Of a DNA stretch of 64,000 nt, positions 56,431-64,000 are shown piece after piece. A model generated the notes under the pieces. That model saw only the letters and a program-made list of their open reading frames with translations. It was not told the origin of the DNA and did not search any database. The translations under genes were made by a program, and so were the position numbers. Each line of letters begins with the position of its first letter. Positions within the stretch are counted from its first letter, which is position 1. Source of the stretch: Nitrosomonas sp. sh817 (GTDB lineage: Bacteria; Pseudomonadota; Gammaproteobacteria; Burkholderiales; Nitrosomonadaceae); NCBI RefSeq assembly GCF_030908545.1, contig NZ_CP133083.1, positions 1,240,001 through 1,304,000 on the forward strand, in the 5' to 3' direction.

Positions 56431-57454
56431 TGTGCTGAACCTCAACTGATTGGATATTCAATCCAGCCGATTTTAAATCTGCAGTAAACGGTGCTTGATT
56501 GATCTTCAAAAGGCTGGCGGTGTCTGCTTCCGAAACATGCAAGCTAATCCTAAGACCCTGCGAATTGAATCTAATGGTGGCGATAACTTCACCAAGTTGC
56601 GGCATCGATAGTTTTATTTTCGTCCGCCATTGCTCGGCGGATTCATTTTCATTACGATTGTCATCGTTTTGTGGATGTTCATCAATTTCCCACTCCATCA
56701 ATTGCCCTTGCCAGACTTCTCCTCGCCATAATAAGTGGCCAGTCTCAAGCGTGTTAAGCTGCTGTTGAATCAACGGAATTATCTGGCTATGCACAGGCAT
56801 GTCAGAATTAAGGGCTGCGGTATTCCCTACTTTTGCTGGCGATGAATCCATCGATAACACCATCAATTTTCCTTGTGGTTCTTGTTGTAAATTTTCAAGC
56901 TTTGTTTCTCCATTGATCCACTGTGCTTGATGTGATTCATAGAATAATCCACTTTGAACAATTGTTTTTTGCAATAAACCGGGTAATTCGGTCTTATTTA
57001 TTGGATTTCCAGTCAAAATAGGCATAGAGCTGCTGACGGCAGGAGAACTGGGGGGTGGTTTGGTTGCGGTTTGTTGCAAAACATCTTGTATGAGATTACC
57101 GAGAAATCGGCCTGCAGTGCTGATTGATATGTTTTCGTCGGTTCCAGGGGGAAGGGCATTAAGGAGGAGGAATTTTAAATTCGGTTCTTTTGAACTAAAT
57201 ACGAGATCAAGTTTATGTCCTGGTTGCAGGTATTCAGGTAATTGCATTTGCAGACGTTGACCGGCTACCAAAACTTGCGAATTTCCATTGAGTAATCGCG
57301 CTTCAATTACTGCTTGATATTTTTCGCCTTGTATAAATTCGTTTACGGTACTCGAAGCAGGAGTAATTGCCGTAACCGGTGTTATGGATGTAACAGGTTT
57401 TATTGGGGGTGCAGTACCATGGGGTATTTCGATTTTTGGGACAGAAGGGATCAC
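56417..57454 (-). CDS. fliK: FliK, flagellar hook-length control protein
   Basis: 345-residue secreted ruler that stops hook growth and triggers the export switch. The N-terminal two-thirds are low-complexity and rich in Pro, Gln and Ser (residues 1-200), as in other FliK proteins, and only the C-terminal Flg_hook domain is conserved: WRTKIKLSMPQLGEVIATIR, FNSQGLRISLHVSEADTASL and LKSAGLNIQSVEV. Its end overlaps the FlhB-domain gene, the partner in the export switch. Start at 57454 is tentative, as the N-terminus is variable. Confidence 0.85.
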   Translation of the reverse strand: MIPSVPKIEIPHGTAPPIKPVTSITPVTAITPASSTVNEFIQGEKYQAVIEARLLNGNSQVLVAGQRLQMQLPEYLQPGHKLDLVFSSKEPNLKFLLLNALPPGTDENISISTAGRFLGNLIQDVLQQTATKPPPSSPAVSSSMPILTGNPINKTELPGLLQKTIVQSGLFYESHQAQWINGETKLENLQQEPQGKLMVLSMDSSPAKVGNTAALNSDMPVHSQIIPLIQQQLNTLETGHLLWRGEVWQGQLMEWEIDEHPQNDDNRNENESAEQWRTKIKLSMPQLGEVIATIRFNSQGLRISLHVSEADTASLLKINQAPFTADLKSAGLNIQSVEVQHNGTK

Positions 57455-57516
57455 GACAACTTATCCATCTCAAGTTTAGAAAGTCTGTTTACAGCATGTT
57501 GTAAAGGATTCAGCTA

Positions 57517-57846
57517 TTAGATGATGGACTGATAGGCTTGTTGTAAGCTGTATGTCCGGTCTCTTGTATTAAGCATGCCTTCAAGTTTTTTTAACCAAGG
57601 TTCTGTGATCGCTTTAATTTGAGCGTCATCGGCCAGGATTTGATGGATTATTTTTATTTTTTTTTGAAGTAGTTCTTCATCCAGGATGGGATCCGGGTCA
57701 TTTTTAATTAATGAGTCGGTCAATTGTCTGCACTCTTTCTCAAGCTTGGTCAATTGATCCCATTCGCTATTTTGTGCAGCAATAAGCATTTTTCCGGTAG
57801 TGGCGAGTATTGCGTTATAAGTCATCAGTGTTTGAGAGTTGTTCAT
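57517..57846 (-). CDS. fliT: FliT-like flagellar chaperone
   Basis: 109-residue helical protein behind fliS, the usual position of FliT, the export chaperone for the filament cap FliD. Visible helices are AILATTGKMLIAAQNSEWDQ, LTKLEKECRQLTDSLIKNDP and IKIIHQILADDAQIKAITEP, ending PWLKKLEGMLNTRDRTYSLQ, a pattern typical of FliT. Sequence conservation in this family is low, so position is part of the evidence. It lies 27 bp after fliS. Confidence 0.82.
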   Translation of the reverse strand: MNNSQTLMTYNAILATTGKMLIAAQNSEWDQLTKLEKECRQLTDSLIKNDPDPILDEELLQKKIKIIHQILADDAQIKAITEPWLKKLEGMLNTRDRTYSLQQAYQSII

Positions 57847-57873
57847 CGTATGGAATGCCCTTTTTCTATAAAA

Positions 57874-58299
57874 CTATCTAACATGCAGAGTTTCTTTTTG
57901 AGTTTCAGCAAATTGCCCAATCTCCTTCCATGCGCTATGGAGTTCAGATAAAAGCTTATTAACCTCAGTAATTTTTTCTACGTTGTTCTGAATATTGGCG
58001 ACTAATAGCTGATGTGTCATGTAATCATACAGTGCTTGTAATTTTATGGCTAAATCTCCACCAGCATTCATATCCAGACTTGCTTTTAAGCCATGATCAA
58101 TAATCATGATGGCTTTTGAGATCATTCGTCCTTTTTCGGCAATTTCGTTAAGCTGCATATGCATTTTTGCTCTATTCAGAGCCTCTTGCGCACCTTCGAA
58201 CAGCATCAAGATAAGCTTGTAAGGATCGGCAGCTTCAACACTTGTTTCAACGCCAATACGTTGGTAGGCAGAGATGGCAGAGTTCCCGGCGGTATACAT
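57874..58299 (-). CDS. fliS: FliS, flagellin export chaperone
   Basis: 141-residue chaperone that keeps flagellin unfolded before export. It has the FliS signature SAISAYQRIGVETSVEAADP, then YKLILMLFEGAQEALNRAKM and MNAGGDLAIKLQALYDYMTH, in an all-helical protein of the usual length. It is preceded by fliD (gap 42 bp) and followed by fliT. The start ATG 58299 is preceded by the AGGAGA-type site on the minus strand. Confidence 0.95.
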   Translation of the reverse strand: MYTAGNSAISAYQRIGVETSVEAADPYKLILMLFEGAQEALNRAKMHMQLNEIAEKGRMISKAIMIIDHGLKASLDMNAGGDLAIKLQALYDYMTHQLLVANIQNNVEKITEVNKLLSELHSAWKEIGQFAETQKETLHVR

Positions 58300-58341
58300 A
58301 ATGATTCTCCTCGCATCGTGTAAGACTGATATTTTTTAAGT

Positions 58342-60318
58342 TTAATTATTTGTTGGGCTTGGTAGTTTAGATAGTTGTTGCTGCAAGAAATTGCTTGTTT
58401 GGGTCATACTTGCGATTGTTGCATCAAGTGCGGTGAATTGCGCGCGTACGCGTTTTTCGATATTTTCGAGCCGTAACTGTAATTTTTCACGTTGGGTTTC
58501 AATGTCTTTAATGGATGCATTAATACCATCGATGCGACTGTCGATTAGTTTTCCCTTCAGCATGCCATCAACTATTTTGTTTAATTTTTGAGCAAATCCG
58601 TGTGCAAAATCAATATCCCCACGACTACCAGTGCTGCCTCCGGTGACTTTAAGAATCAGCCCGCTACTCTCTGCTGCGCCGGTTAGCGTCTGGCCGGAAC
58701 CGGTTGCAATAACACCATTTATTGTTCCCGCAACATCGACCCCATCGGTTTCAACGGAAGTGCCAAAAAGATCTGTTTCTCCGTTACCTCCAGTTATTTT
58801 TACAGAGGATTCGGAACCATATTTATTAGAAGTAACTGTCAAGATCCCAGCCGATTCACTGACTGTAACTTTTAATCCCGCTGACGATATTGCAGATGTT
58901 CCATTGATTCTGGATTGAATTTCCGCAGCGAGAGAGGATGGAGTATAGGCACCCGCTGCAAGCGTAATACTGGTATTGACTCCATCAATCGTGAAATTTA
59001 ATGAATCATTGATTCCCGTGTTGATAGTCAACGCTGCGGCAGTGCTGCCAACAGCCGTGCCGTGTGTCGCAAGTTGAGTAATATTTAGCGCATATTTGCC
59101 ATTCGCTGTATTTGAATCAGCGCTTACAAACGAAACAAGACTATCACTTGTTCTTCCCACTGAAGCGAATAATGTTGAAACATCTTTAGCTGGATCGTTC
59201 AGTACTTGTGTTAATTTACCAGAGTCAAATTTTAGTGTTCCGTCAGCTTGGAAAGAAATGCCCACTTCCGATAATAAACTAAGGCCTCCTCCAGCTGTAG
59301 TCAATGGATCAGAAATGGCTTTGCGAATTTGGGTTTGCACTGAGCGAACCGTTGAATCTCCGGTTAAGATGGAAGCCTGTTTGGTCGCGGCATCATATTT
59401 TGATACATCGACAATTGTTTTATTAAGATCGTTAAAAGCTTTAACGAATGAAGATATTGCGCTATTAATACCGGCAGTATCTCGAGTTAAATTTAAAGTT
59501 GTAGTGGTCCCGGCATTTGCTTTCAATAGATCCAGTGTGACACCTTCAATGGCATCTGTGATTTTATTGCTGGCTTTACTGATTGCAATGCCATCAATGA
59601 TTAATGATGCATTACTGGCTGCAGTTGTTTGGGTTAAATTAGTTGTTCCGCCGGTGGAAGCGTCATATACAAGCTGTGATAATCCAGCGTTATCAGTATT
59701 GGTTGAGTCGCTATCGATGGCAGTTATTTTCAGCGCATTGCTTAAACCTGTTTCGTTAGAAGCGATTACCAATCGATTACCCGAACCATCATTGATAATA
59801 CTGGCGGTAACTCCTGCCTTAGCTTGGTTTATTGCATCTCGAATACCTGCGAGTGATGAGTTTCCAGAAGAAATGGTTATTGATTTCGCGGATTTCTCCG
59901 GATTGAGAGTAAATGAGCCACCGCTATAGGTACCAAATTGTATGGTAAGAGTACCGCTTCCGATGGTTGCATCTGTAGTAGAAAAATTAGCAGATTTTAA
60001 TTTTTGCGCTTGTGCGAGAGTCTGAATCTCGATCGAATGACTCCCGCTTACCGCCGCAGATGTCGCACTGACATTAGCTAATGTGTTATCTGCAATACTT
60101 GCCGTCATTGCGTTAAATTTTGCCGGACTTGAAAGTGCGGTAAGGCTATTTTGAAATGAGGATAATGCACCCTTCAGGCTACCAAACGCAGTTAATTTTG
60201 TTTGTTGCTGTGCTTCTTTGCTATCCAAAGCAGTAAGTGGACGGCTTTCCGCTTGCATTAGTTTGCTTACGATGCCATTAATATCTAAACCTGATCCAAT
60301 TCCGGGTGATGAAAGCAT
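58342..60318 (-). CDS. fliD: FliD, flagellar filament cap
   Basis: 658-residue cap protein that sits at the filament tip and folds arriving flagellin. The N-terminus ISSPGIGSGLDINGIVSKLM-like (SSPGIGSGLDINGIVSKLMQ) and the segments SLKGALSSFQNSLTALSSPA and SHSIEIQTLAQAQKLKSANF are canonical; the C-terminal coiled coil (RIDGINASIKDIETQREKLQ) ends RAQFTALDATIASMTQTSNF. It is longer than the E. coli protein (468), with extra Ser/Thr/Gly-rich surface domains in the middle. It stands between flaG and fliS. Confidence 0.95.
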   Translation of the reverse strand: MLSSPGIGSGLDINGIVSKLMQAESRPLTALDSKEAQQQTKLTAFGSLKGALSSFQNSLTALSSPAKFNAMTASIADNTLANVSATSAAVSGSHSIEIQTLAQAQKLKSANFSTTDATIGSGTLTIQFGTYSGGSFTLNPEKSAKSITISSGNSSLAGIRDAINQAKAGVTASIINDGSGNRLVIASNETGLSNALKITAIDSDSTNTDNAGLSQLVYDASTGGTTNLTQTTAASNASLIIDGIAISKASNKITDAIEGVTLDLLKANAGTTTTLNLTRDTAGINSAISSFVKAFNDLNKTIVDVSKYDAATKQASILTGDSTVRSVQTQIRKAISDPLTTAGGGLSLLSEVGISFQADGTLKFDSGKLTQVLNDPAKDVSTLFASVGRTSDSLVSFVSADSNTANGKYALNITQLATHGTAVGSTAAALTINTGINDSLNFTIDGVNTSITLAAGAYTPSSLAAEIQSRINGTSAISSAGLKVTVSESAGILTVTSNKYGSESSVKITGGNGETDLFGTSVETDGVDVAGTINGVIATGSGQTLTGAAESSGLILKVTGGSTGSRGDIDFAHGFAQKLNKIVDGMLKGKLIDSRIDGINASIKDIETQREKLQLRLENIEKRVRAQFTALDATIASMTQTSNFLQQQLSKLPSPTNN

Positions 60319-60342
60319 TTCAAAACTCTACCTATGTTTAAA

Positions 60343-60714
60343 TTATGCCTTACCGTTGAATAACAGGCCTTGTACTTTGTCTAGTGTGCGAGCTATCTCA
60401 ACCGCTTCTTCTGTTGGAATTTGACGAATAACTTCTTCGGTATGCACATCCATTACCTTTATGATCGTTTTTCCAGTATCTTCATCAATCGAAAACTGCA
60501 AATTTTGTGCCAGGTTATTAACGGTTCCCTGAATCTTCTGAACGGCTTGCTTTACTTGTTCCTCGGATTCCATCGAATTACCAATTTTTGATCCAACGAT
60601 AGAAGCCGCCATAGCAATGTTCTCGGTATTTGATGCGGACATTTTCTTGGTAGTCGATGTCGTTAATGAAGGAACTGGCGATAGGCTGGTTCCATTTAAT
60701 TGACTGATAGTCAT
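60343..60714 (-). CDS. flaG: FlaG family protein
   Basis: 123-residue protein of the FlaG family, which influences filament length in polarly flagellated bacteria. The conserved C-terminal part is clear: VNNLAQNLQFSIDEDTGKTI, then IKVMDVHTEEVIRQIPTEEA and VEIARTLDKVQGLLFNGKA. The N-terminal half is Ser/Thr-rich and disordered. It lies between fliC and fliD, 24 bp ahead of fliD, the standard polar-flagellum order fliC-flaG-fliD-fliS-fliT. Confidence 0.93.
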   Translation of the reverse strand: MTISQLNGTSLSPVPSLTTSTTKKMSASNTENIAMAASIVGSKIGNSMESEEQVKQAVQKIQGTVNNLAQNLQFSIDEDTGKTIIKVMDVHTEEVIRQIPTEEAVEIARTLDKVQGLLFNGKA

Positions 60715-60731
60715 GATCTGACTCCTTATAA

Positions 60732-60772
60732 CTGAAAGAGCATGGATTTTATTGGTTTCCGAGCTCTTTCAG
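60732..60772. terminator. Hairpin between fliC and flaG
   Basis: 10-bp perfect stem CTGAAAGAGC / GCTCTTTCAG with a 21-base loop, between the fliC stop and the flaG start. It has no T run on the minus-strand exit side, so it is more likely an mRNA processing or stability element for the abundant fliC message than a full terminator. Confidence 0.5.
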
Positions 60773-60801
60773 CTGTTTTTAAAGCAATATTACGTTTGTT
60801 A

Positions 60802-62253
60802 TTAACGTAACAGTGAGAGTACGTTGTTAGGCAGTGAATTCGCTTGTGCCAGTATTGCAACACCAGCTTGCTGCAGAATTTGTCCGCGTGTGAGGTTTGC
60901 TGATTCTGCGGCAAAGTCAGCATCTTGAATCCGGCTCCGAGAAGCTGAGAGATTTTCCGATGCGGTTTGCAGGTTTGCAATCGTTGAACTAAAGCGATTT
61001 TGAATCGCACCCAAGTCGCCACGTGAGCTGTTAATGGATTTTAATGCTTCATCCAATGTTCTGATCGCTGTTTGTGCATTGGTTGCGGATGATATATCCA
61101 ATGTAGCTACAGAATTGAAAGAGCTGGTGGTAGCACCAAATTCCGTGGCATTACTTCCTGCCGCAGTGATCTGTCCGAAGGCGCTCGAAAGTTCAATGGT
61201 GCCCGTGACAGTTGTTGAGTCATTACCACCACTGGTTAGCGTCCTTGTTGTTGCGCCGGCAGTGACGTCGGCGGTGATGGTGCCATTGGTAAAATCTGCT
61301 AATACGATGTCACGGCCATCTGATGTTGACAGTGTAATTGCCGATTTATCCGTCGCAGAAGCGAATGAAGCGGTGACACCGGTAGTAGATTGCAATCCGT
61401 TAATGGCGGAAGCCAAACCGCTTAGATCGGCGGCATCAGTGATTGTGGCAGAAACTGTGCTGCCATTGATTGTTAAAGCAGTTGTGCCTGTTCCTGATAG
61501 ATTGCCGAGTGTGGCACTGTTGGATGCGGTTGCAGTGATGCCGATACCCGAAGCAGCCGTATTAATGGCCGCTGCAATAGCTTTAGCGTCATCGCCCGCT
61601 GCATAGCTAATGTTACCGGTGACGCCTTTATTATTAGCAAGTGTTAAACCGGCTTCTACCGCAACACCATTGGCAGCAGAGGCAGCCGCAGCAGCGGTTG
61701 CTGTACCCATTGCTGTACCATTGGTTGTCAGTATGTGGCTGCCTAATGCCGTGGCTCTTGCATCAGAAATTGATGCGATGTTGATAGTTTGATTTGCATT
61801 GGCACCGACCTGGAAGCTTTGATTCAAGAACGAACCATCCAATAAGTTTAAGCCATTAAATTGAGTTTGGCTGGCTACACGAGTAACTTCGGCACTCAAT
61901 TGCGCAGCTTCAGCTTGGAGCGAAGCCCGGTCACCGGCGCTATTGGTTGCATTGGCAGATTGAACAGCCAATTCACGGATCCTCTGTAAGTTGGCACCGA
62001 TTTCGCCTAAGGCGCCTTCAGCAGTTTGTGAAAGAGAAATACCGTCATTTGCATTGCGGACAGCTTGATTTAAACCGCGAATTTGTGAGGTCATTCTTTC
62101 AGAAATTGCAAGACCTGCAGCATCATCCTTAGCGCTGTTAATCCGCAAGCCTGAGGACAATCGTGTCAATGAAGTATTTAATGCATTTTGTGAAGTATTC
62201 AGGTTGCGTTGTGCATTTAATGAGGCAACGTTAGAGTTAATGATTTGTGGCAT
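60802..62253 (-). CDS. fliC: FliC, flagellin
   Basis: 483-residue filament subunit. The conserved ND0/ND1 ends are textbook: INSNVASLNAQRNLNTSQNA, RLSSGLRINSAKDDAAGLAI, and at the C-terminus RDLDEALKSINS-like (RTLDEALKSINSSRGDLGAI), QNRFSSTIANLQTASENLSA, RSRIQDADFAAESANLTRGQ. The central residues about 175-390 are an Ala/Thr/Gly-rich variable surface domain. It is transcribed from a sigma-28 promoter about 103 bp upstream and heads the fliC-flaG-fliD-fliS-fliT block. Confidence 0.97.
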   Translation of the reverse strand: MPQIINSNVASLNAQRNLNTSQNALNTSLTRLSSGLRINSAKDDAAGLAISERMTSQIRGLNQAVRNANDGISLSQTAEGALGEIGANLQRIRELAVQSANATNSAGDRASLQAEAAQLSAEVTRVASQTQFNGLNLLDGSFLNQSFQVGANANQTINIASISDARATALGSHILTTNGTAMGTATAAAAASAANGVAVEAGLTLANNKGVTGNISYAAGDDAKAIAAAINTAASGIGITATASNSATLGNLSGTGTTALTINGSTVSATITDAADLSGLASAINGLQSTTGVTASFASATDKSAITLSTSDGRDIVLADFTNGTITADVTAGATTRTLTSGGNDSTTVTGTIELSSAFGQITAAGSNATEFGATTSSFNSVATLDISSATNAQTAIRTLDEALKSINSSRGDLGAIQNRFSSTIANLQTASENLSASRSRIQDADFAAESANLTRGQILQQAGVAILAQANSLPNNVLSLLR

Positions 62254-62355
62254 TTGGGTTCTCCTTTTTTCAACTATTTAGTTTAGGCACTATTGCCTTT
62301 AATACGCTGGCATGCCCCGCAATCCAAGAGGGTATACAACCACCGTTGCTTGCAG

Positions 62356-62382
62356 TTATCGGAAAGCGATTTGAAAAGTTTA
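62356..62382 (-). promoter_or_regulatory. Sigma-28 (FliA) promoter of fliC
   Basis: On the minus strand TAAACTTT, an 11-bp spacer, then TCCGATAA: 7 of 8 matches to each half of the FliA consensus TAAAGTTT-N11-GCCGATAA. It would start transcription near 62348 and give a leader of about 95 bases with a GGAG site before the fliC ATG. Nothing else in 62254-62549 looks like a gene; the plus-strand promoter for the divergent kinase was not identified. Confidence 0.85.
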
Positions 62383-62549
62383 GGAATTTACCTTCATGAT
62401 TTTTATCTAATATTTGAATTAATAACGGTAATTCATGATATAAAGTATTTTGTACAGCGCGAATGTTTTGTAAAATTGGAATGATTTTCAGGTAGTTAAT
62501 TGTGAGTACTGCTACGTGACCTGTCAGCTTTAATGGATGAAGAACTCAG

Positions 62550-64000
62550 ATGATTCGTAACTTGACATTAAGGGTATTAATGATTGAATCCTCGGATGAG
62601 GATGTGAATCGGATATTGGAAATCCTTGCGGAAAGTGATTTTCAAACTGACTATGTTTGTGTTGATACAAAGAAGGGACTAGAAGATGCGCTTCAAACAC
62701 AGACTTGGGACATGATTCTGTCAGAAAATAACTTGCCGCAACTGACTGCAATACAAGTAATTGAGACTGCGAAAAAAAATAAACCCGACATTCCGGTGAT
62801 AGTTGTTTCCAATCAAATAAGCGATGAAGCAGTGGAGTTTCTAATGGGATTGGGGGCCTACGATTTGTTGACCAAGACGAATCTTGCGAGATTGGTTCCG
62901 GTAATAAGGCGAAGTATCAGTGAATCTGAAAATTATCAACGATTTATTTCAACGCAAACTGCACTGCAAAAAAGTGAAGAACTGTTTCAGGCTATTACAT
63001 CTAACCTTCCGGGTGTTGTTTTTCAATTTCAAGTGGATGCTAATCACCAAGCAAGTTTTTTATATGTGAGCGATGCCAGCGAAACCCTGTTAGGGTTGTC
63101 GCCATCTATGCTGATCAGTAATCCTGGCTTATTTCCGGAATTAATTCTGACGGATGATAGAGTTTATTATGATCAACTGATGATGATATCTGCCAAGCAA
63201 CTTTCAACTTGGAATTGGGAAGGATGCATTCAAGTTAAAGGCGATAGCGATATTAAATGGATCAGCTTGCGTGCAACACCAAGGAAAATGCCCGATGGTG
63301 CGACCCTTTGGGATGGGATCATGATCAATATTACCCGCAATAAGCTGGCTGAACGTGAAATTGCCCGCTCACGCGAACAGCTTGCAGAACTGTCATCTTA
63401 CTTGCAAAAAGTAAAAGAACAGGAACGTGCCCGGATAGCAAGAGAAATTCATGATGATATCGGAGGGACGCTAACGGCTATTAAATGTGAGTTATTTCCA
63501 TTTTTTGATTCAGCAGCCAGACCTATTGAATTTTATCAGCAGAAGGCAAAATCCATTGAATCTCTTGTTGATCGTGTGATCGATAGCACACGAAGGATTT
63601 CATTGGATTTACGACCCGGAATACTTGATTGTGGAATTGTCGCGGCAGTGCAGTGGCAAGCCAAAGAGTTTAGTAATCGAACGGGTATTGTGTGCCGGGT
63701 GTCCTGCAGCAGCGATGAAATTTCAATAGACTCGGATCTTTCGATTGCAATCTTCAGAATTTTCCAGGAGACTCTGACAAATATTTCCAAGCATGCCAGT
63801 GCAACGCATATTCAAGTTAAGCTGGTCGAGTTAGATCAGATGGTTTTGCTCGAAGTAATAGATAACGGTCGAGGAATTACCGATCTCGATATGGGAAAGC
63901 ATGAATCATATGGGATTCGTGGAATGCGTGAACGCTGCCAGCAATTAAAGGGGAATTTTCACATTATGGGAGAGACGGGGAAAGGTACCAAAGTAACGAT
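62550..64000 (+). CDS. NarX/DegS-type histidine kinase with N-terminal pseudo-receiver and PAS (runs off window)
   Basis: At least 483 residues, open at the window edge. Residues 1-120 are a receiver domain (LRVLMIESSDEDVNRILEIL; MILSENNLP; VIVVSNQ; YDLLTKTN) in which the phospho-acceptor Asp is E59 and one of the metal-binding acids is Ser; Ser87 and Lys109 are kept. Residues about 140-265 form a PAS domain (ELFQAITSNLPGVVFQFQVD). Residues 285-350 are HisKA_3 with H301 in RIAREIHDDIGGTLTAIK, followed by HATPase_c (FRIFQETLTNISKHAS, DNGRGI). ATG 62550 is the first after an in-frame TGA. It is cytoplasmic and divergent from fliC; its partner regulator should lie downstream. Confidence 0.88.
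   Translation, partial: MIRNLTLRVLMIESSDEDVNRILEILAESDFQTDYVCVDTKKGLEDALQTQTWDMILSENNLPQLTAIQVIETAKKNKPDIPVIVVSNQISDEAVEFLMGLGAYDLLTKTNLARLVPVIRRSISESENYQRFISTQTALQKSEELFQAITSNLPGVVFQFQVDANHQASFLYVSDASETLLGLSPSMLISNPGLFPELILTDDRVYYDQLMMISAKQLSTWNWEGCIQVKGDSDIKWISLRATPRKMPDGATLWDGIMINITRNKLAEREIARSREQLAELSSYLQKVKEQERARIAREIHDDIGGTLTAIKCELFPFFDSAARPIEFYQQKAKSIESLVDRVIDSTRRISLDLRPGILDCGIVAAVQWQAKEFSNRTGIVCRVSCSSDEISIDSDLSIAIFRIFQETLTNISKHASATHIQVKLVELDQMVLLEVIDNGRGITDLDMGKHESYGIRGMRERCQQLKGNFHIMGETGKGTKVT

Noticed and set aside
59096..59929. 277-codon plus-strand frame opposite fliD
   Set aside because: Antisense shadow of fliD, caused by its Ser/Thr/Ala-rich codons; no independent evidence.
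61034..61606. 190-codon plus-strand frame opposite fliC
   Set aside because: Shadow of the Ala/Thr-rich variable part of flagellin.

Overview
The window looks like a chromosomal stretch of a betaproteobacterium, most probably an ammonia oxidiser of the Nitrosomonas group. This is inferred from the mix of gene families: a Suf operon under IscR, ubiCAD, lptD-surA-pdxA-rsmA, three PEP-CTERM proteins plus a TIGR04073-type exosortase-associated protein, and a compact flagellar filament block. No 16S rRNA or amo gene is present, so the genus is not proven.

Layout. 1-2.8 kb: iscR-sufA-sufB-sufC on the minus strand, fired from a promoter covered by two tandem IscR boxes. 2.8-3.9 kb: gene-poor scar holding a frameshifted tyrosine integrase and the 3' end of a tRNA-Pro, the usual debris of a lost island. 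3.9-8 kb: surE-pcm-nlpD, then IS481 debris, a TA-flanked MITE-like repeat and a complete IS630 element at the place where rpoS often lies. 9.2-13.8 kb: a plus-strand cluster with an ATP-grasp ligase, a GNAT acetyltransferase, a DapF-like epimerase with altered substrate residues, a small membrane protein, a ketoacyl synthase and an acyl carrier protein. 13.9-17.9 kb: an accessory island with a HEPN protein in an integron-cassette-like frame, a PEP-CTERM protein, HicBA, an unknown protein, RelB with broken ParE, and MazEF. 18-31.5 kb: scattered accessory genes (SRPBCC protein, lipoprotein hydrolase, uracil-DNA-glycosylase-like protein with an amidohydrolase, hemerythrin, serralysin-like protease, two PEP-CTERM proteins, MsrB, PhoBR) interspersed with further copies of the same ~145-bp repeat; six copies lie between 6.6 and 30.7 kb and none was seen after that.

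32-55 kb is conserved core: htpX, ftsB-eno-pyrG, a fructosamine-kinase-like gene coupled to argH, murA, ridA-recG, a bestrophin-like channel, a hemerythrin-GGDEF fusion, ubiC-ubiA-ubiD, lptD-surA-pdxA-rsmA. 55.3-62.3 kb is a minus-strand flagellar block (fliC, flaG, fliD, fliS, fliT, fliK, an FlhB C-terminal-domain homologue and a YcgR-like PilZ brake), with a good sigma-28 promoter before fliC. The window ends inside a divergent NarX-type histidine kinase carrying a receiver domain whose phospho-aspartate is replaced by glutamate.

How the parts work together: Suf makes Fe-S clusters and IscR senses them; lptD/surA/murA/ftsB/htpX/nlpD maintain the envelope; ubiCAD feed the quinone pool; fliCDST/flaG/fliK with the c-di-GMP receptor and the diguanylate cyclase form a motility-control set. 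The most interesting non-core signals are the TA-inserting repeat family, which reuses the TA of stop codons, the DapF-like/ATP-grasp cluster, and the cassette-like toxin-antitoxin island.
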